From NCBI GenBank assembly GCA_000149265.1, contig CH002599.1, positions 66,323 to 130,322 of the forward strand: 64,000 nucleotides of DNA, read 5' to 3'. Position 1 is the stretch's first letter; the number at the start of each line of letters is the position of its first letter. A program made the translations under genes and the position numbers. Origin of the DNA: Ciona savignyi. Lineage: Eukaryota; Chordata; Ascidiacea; Phlebobranchia; Cionidae. The notes below the pieces were generated by a model. The model saw only the letters and a list, made by a program, of their open reading frames with translations, did not search any database and was not told the DNA's origin. Of this stretch, positions 59,057 through 64,000 are shown piece by piece.

Positions 59057-62000
59057 ATGGCAGATTCAACCCGTCTACAACTGGATTGTGGTGTAGTTTG
59101 TTCCACGTGTATTAACTTCGCCCGAGTTTCAAGGCGCAGAGGAATGACCAAAATAGAAGGACCGAAAACGGCGAACGAATGCCGGAACTCTCCATGTAGC
59201 AACAAAAACAGATTCGACTTATCTTCAAGACATGTGGTACGTGAACAATACATGCACGTTAGAAATCAATCGTTTGTTGGATTGCATACCTCAGTGAATG
59301 AGGATTTTTGTTGCGAACTCACGAAGATAAAAAATATCTCTCCGTGTACTTTATCCACACGGAAATGTACATTAAATAGTTTTCTAAGGTCAACGTTAAC
59401 TCTAGTAATGCTGTTATTTGTTCTTGTGGCAATTCTAACAGAAGGCGTACCGGTGTCAGAAAAACGAACAGGTGGAAAGCGACGGAAAGCACTTGAGCTT
59501 GATTCGAACAGAAATATTTCATATTCTGCTAACCCAAATATTGAAACTGAACTAACTCCCACCGTCAACTTTCCATTGTCGGGATTTATTGATGCAAATG
59601 CGCATGCTCAAATGAGAATAGATGATATTACTCACAAATCTAAGCGCGGAGCCGGACGGAAGCGAAGTAAGAAGGGTAGACGAAATCGAAAGAATAAAAA
59701 GGCTAAACGCCGGAACAAGGGGCGCAGAAAGAACAAGAGGAGGAAGAACAAAAGAAGAAACAAGAAGTCAAAAGAAAGGAATATTACCCGTGAAAAAATC
59801 CATGGAATGCCGTCACAAGAAACAATGGCAGTTCCGACCTACCAACGACTCTACGTTGATATCGGCAATTCATTCCACCTTGCCATCACTGCCAAGGGTA
59901 AAGTTGTTGGAGAAGTTGCGTACAAACGCAGCAATTACAGTGAGTCATTAACTATGGTATTATTACATTTAACAAAATTTATATACTTTAATATATTATT
60001 AACTTGGACCCTCGTTTTCCTATTAAATTCGATATTTTGGCCGCCTAAATATGCAGTTTCAAGATTACATTTAGAAGTTGTCACATTTCTTTTAATGGGC
60101 CAAAATTTACTTAACGCCTCAACAAAAATACATATGGGTTTAATCATGATGTGACAGTTCGGATAGGGTGGGGCTGAATACACGTTGGTAATAGACAGTT
60201 AAGGTTTTATAAGTGTTTGCGAAGGCGGGTGTGACGCTACGTTGCAAGGCTGCGAAATAGTCTCTAATTTCGTAATAAATGAACTAAACAGATTTGAAAA
60301 GCTATGGATTGTATTTTATATGCGGTATATTTATAGGTGCTGAAAGGTACACGGACTAGTTACAACGTTGCTTCTTAAAAATGGGCCGATAGAGCATACC
60401 CGAATAGCGTTCGAATAGTCATCTCAGCGACATAGACTGTGTATTTGGCGAGTCTGGGGACAGGGCTTTAAACATGCCGCTTTGTTTGTCTGTATGTCAA
60501 TTATATTTGTTCGGCATCACAATTGTGTTTGTTCACAGTCAATGTTTGCTGGATAATTTTCACAACAAGTGATGCTAAGCGAGAGATCTCGTGCGTATCT
60601 AGACACTGTTGCTGAGAGCTTGATGAATAAATTTGCACAGCTCTCTCGCCTTCGTCAGAACTTGTTCAATGGATCGCACAAAATTTTAAAACGCACTTCA
60701 CGCAATAGATTTTCTAGTAGTGGTAAAGGCGAGGTTAATAGCTAGTCATTGTCAATAACAATAAAGCTGACCATGCGAATGTCACTTGGAAAGTGTATAC
60801 CAGAAATTTCTTTGAAATAGTTTAATGCGGGGCAAGTTAACAAATGTCCCATCATTTGGCCAATGTATAAAGAGGTCCATAACCAATACACATCGTTTCG
60901 TAAACTCCAAGGTGTTACCTAAGGTGATGCGCACTGGTTCGAGTGAATGGATCCAGACCTCGGAATCCGACGCAACGATATTGTGTACACAGCAAAGAGC
61001 GTGTGGACAGAATTAGAATCGAGTGTCCGTCTGTCCAAGTATATGTAACAGTCACGCGATCACCTGTAGACCTTCCTCGCAATCGTAACCCGAATGTTCG
61101 GACACTGTTACATTTGGTTGTATGCCTAACTCAAAGGTCGCGATCTCTATGTGTGGCCTCGTCGAAGGAAAGCCACAGTGTTGCTACTGCTGAGAACGGG
61201 GCAGAGTTGATTTATTGTTGTGGCAACGCGCGTTAATCTGGGGCATCACTGCTTTGTATCGCTTTCGTTTAGCTTAAATACGTAGGAAACAAACGCGTTA
61301 GTTTGTAAATAAACAATTAACCTTTAAAATGTCGGTCGTATTTCCCTGTTTCCGCAACAACCTGGTCAAGAAGTAAGATTTATCGACAGTGACGGCGCTT
61401 CTTTTAACACGTTTTCCGGATTGTGAACGCAATACCGCCACGCGTATGATTGTCAATACATTGTTGCGACAACAATGCCGGCACATCCACCCGACTGACT
61501 ACTCGCCAGGGTTGCTACTTTGCATTAAATCGAACCATAATATTATACAACCCACACTGTTTGAACGATTATTGGCGCAGTGTAACGAAACAAGATGAAA
61601 TATTGCGTAACCATTCTTTTTTTTCTGCTATAGTGGATAATGCACTAAATGAATGCGTATTTTAAATTACCAATACACTATAATGGAAAAAACGAAAAAT
61701 GATTTATCAAAGATCATGGCGAACGAAACAATTAGGGATAATTACAAGTAATCTTCGGTGACCAGGTAAAATTACCACAATACGCACCGGTGATTAATAG
61801 TTGAAAATTATATTTTAATTCGTTGATGTTTAACGACATCCGCGCTTATAAGGTATAATTGTTCAATATGTAACTGTCAATTAGCCACTAGATAACAAAG
61901 CAACGTCGAATTTCGACGTCATGTTTCGATATTCACACCTGTTACGTTATCCGGTAACCATAGCAGTGTGATACGGCCAGGCGGTATACATTTTGGAGCC

Positions 62001-63272
62001 GACTCGTCAGTGATATTGTGTTGATTTTTCGACTATTTTGGGGTCGACTGACGTGCGATTGTCGTCTGTTGAGACGTGTGTACCATAGAGTTGCACATTC
62101 CGCGTATGGTAACGAGCGTTGTATAGTAACAAATATTTTGACAAACTTAACCTTCCGGATATTCCTCGTGCGGATAGATACATTATGATACTTGCTTTCA
62201 TCTGGATACTGTAGAGAAAGAAAATGGTTTGATCATATTATGTTCAAACAGTTTAGTGATATAACTATTGATGTTCTAAGTTTGCTTAATGTATTAAATG
62301 CGGCGATTTCCGGTTATGGTTCCGATTACGCTTGGCAAACAAAACATAATGGGGAAGATTATGTGGAAACTTCAATTGGGCGATACTACTAATATACGAC
62401 AACTTCACTCCCGCAAACTCTGCTAACAAACACAAACGCGGAGAAATGAAAACATATTGCGTTGTTATAAACACCTCGCGGCAATTTGCTACCGAGAAGT
62501 TAAGTTCATTGGCGGGTTTAAATAATCGAGAAACCAATCAAAATAATCCGAGAACACGCAAAGGGACATAAAGGTTTTAAGAGCAGGTACGCATCACGCG
62601 ATCAATTTCCAGTTATCCAATCACTTTATTTAGAGCACTCATCAGCCAGTGCTTAAGGAAGTTAAGATAGTAAGTAGTTAATTGCACGTAGTTTCTACGC
62701 TATACTCTGCACTAAGCTGCAATTAAACGGGGACTTAATGGAAACGCTCGTCTAATGGTGAGCGGCCACGTTAGCATTTTGTCAGCCAGTTAACCATCAG
62801 CAGTTGCCGATATCCGCATGTAGATAAACTTAATCCGCCACACACACCCACAATAAATCGCTTTCCCCGTCGGATTGTGTTTGACATTTGCTCTTCGTTT
62901 AGGGAGGTGGCAATTACGGATATTAATTCAGTACATCTGGCCGCTGATACGTTGATTAGACCCTGCTAGCTAAGATGGGTTTTTATATGTCCAGTACACA
63001 AGTTGCAATTTAAAAGCTTTTACCAATGTGGTTTATTAACAAAGTAGACCTTAGTTAATTGTATTCTTAGGCAACACTTTATTTGTTTTTAATTATCGGT
63101 CAGTTTTTACGAATGTGGTAATCCAAAACTTAAAATATTCTTTTGTTTAGGTGTTCTAGAAATGAAGAGTTTCGAGAGGGTCGAGAGAAAAAAGATCTTT
63201 GGAGTTGCGATCGTCGGTGTTGCGACCTCTCGTTACATCTGCGTGACGAAGCGAGGTGCAGTTAAAGCCAGG
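59057..63272 (+). CDS. Fibroblast growth factor, FGF4/5/6-like, partial (3' exon off window)
   Basis: Exon 59057-59939 (phase 1) joins 63151-63272. The beta-trefoil core begins at about residue 264 with RLYVDIGNSFHLAITAKGK, and exon 2 continues SVLEMKSFE, FGVAIVGVATSRYICV, TKRGAVKAR. The RLYxxIGxxFHL pattern and GVA(T)SR are closest to FGF4/5/6, but subfamily is uncertain. The intron phases are those of vertebrate FGF genes. The first ATG after an in-frame stop is 59057, which puts the hydrophobic segment (VMLLFVLVAILTEG, about residues 117-130) far from the N-terminus. Starts at 59251 or 59407 would make a more usual secretion signal. Before the core, about residues 194-245 are extremely rich in Lys and Arg, fit for heparan sulfate or nuclear targeting. 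By family it signals through FGF receptors and ERK. The last exon must lie right of the window. Confidence 0.85.
59940..63150. other. FGF intron 1
   Basis: The 3.2-kb intron interrupts the FGF core at the standard first intron site. Several short open frames (for example 60943-61236) show no recognisable motif. No SINE or transposon of the families seen elsewhere was found. Confidence 0.6.
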
Positions 63273-64000
63273 GTAAGCGAAATTAACAAGCGTCGAACGA
63301 TTACTTTATAGCTGTCTGAGTTAAATCATGAGAACGAATTACCCATGAATTTTATATCTCCTTTCCATGAAACGAAATAAAGTTAATCAACACTCGAACA
63401 ATTTAAGTGTCATGTTTTTTTGATCAAAAAATCGTGACTTGTAAAATCGCTGGTTGCTTGGCACGTGTCCACCCTGAACGGCGTGTCACTATCGATCAAT
63501 AATTGCGTCATAATTGCTATGCTCTAGCGGACGAAGTCAGTGGGGATATACGTAAATGTGCCTTTTATCAACCGTTATTCGCGATAATTGCATGTTAGAT
63601 GTTAGATTTGATAAAAAAACTCACCGACCGCTTCCGACTCGAGCCGATTAAACAAAAGCGTGAATGGTAAAGTGTCGAATAATTTTCATTAGTTACTTTA
63701 GATGAGTTGGAACTAAAGCGCTAAACGGGGACTTACGTAATTTAATAGAGCGATACCTTTGGCTTGGTAGGTTGACCGAACAAACTCATTACCATTAGAA
63801 GCGTTAAAGTATTTTCTAAGCGGGATGCAGAAAACACTAGTCTTTCAAGAAGTCGCGCTACACTTAGCGGACCCTATCTTCAATATTACAATCATTGTTG
63901 ATTGCATAGAGAGTTAATTAAGCATCCACTTCCATTCCCCTTTGGCTGGTTTTTGAACGCTACGTGTGGCCATTCATAGTTCAGTTAACTCAACGACAAA
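63273..64000. other. Start of FGF intron 2, no exon seen
   Basis: After the donor AGG|GTAAGC I found no stretch encoding the third FGF exon up to the window edge. Confidence 0.6.

Overview
The window looks like nuclear DNA of an ascidian tunicate, most probably a Ciona species. It is AT-rich and holds animal genes in single chordate-type copies (BCR/ABR, HBS1L, TBL2, MRPS6, CIAO2A, TERT, an FGF). Most are split by short GT-AG introns, and strong splice acceptors lie a few bases before some start codons, as expected where leaders are trans-spliced. Species is inferred from gene content and style, not from a database match. Gene names rest on recognising conserved protein segments. Exon borders were read by eye from splice signals and phase.

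Layout. 1-10,066 (minus): 20 coding exons of a BCR/ABR orthologue, start codon to start of the C2 domain; the rest of C2 and the RhoGAP domain lie off the left edge. 10,080-19,384: gene-poor, with two intact hAT-type non-autonomous transposons (8-bp target duplications), a hAT fragment and a tRNA-like SINE. 19,385-27,840 (plus): a many-exon, Lys/Ser-rich EF-hand protein that I cannot name. 27,841-29,698: intergenic, with an odd GC-rich patch. 29,699-33,934 (minus): complete HBS1L. 34,028-37,553: SINE, an 891-bp piggyBac-type element and imperfect tandem repeats. 37,576-41,045 (plus): MRPS6 then TBL2, probably one operon. 41,333-41,909 (minus): CIAO2A, convergent with TBL2. 42,100-46,800: duplicated block around a 100-N gap, with an LTR-like insertion and SINEs. 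46,983-49,514 (plus): telomerase reverse transcriptase in one uninterrupted reading frame. 49,515-58,331: no recognisable gene. 58,338-58,872 (plus): a possible small secreted peptide gene. 59,057 to the right edge (plus): an FGF with a very basic linker; its third exon is outside the window.

The genes do not form one pathway. HBS1L (ribosome rescue) and MRPS6 (mitochondrial ribosome) concern translation, CIAO2A iron-sulfur assembly, TERT telomere synthesis, BCR/ABR Rho-family GTPase control, and FGF intercellular signalling. The strongest points for follow-up are an intronless TERT with no visible TEN domain, the MRPS6-TBL2 operon, a one-base frameshift in TBL2, the duplication at the gap, the polybasic FGF linker, and a possible amidated-peptide precursor just upstream of FGF.
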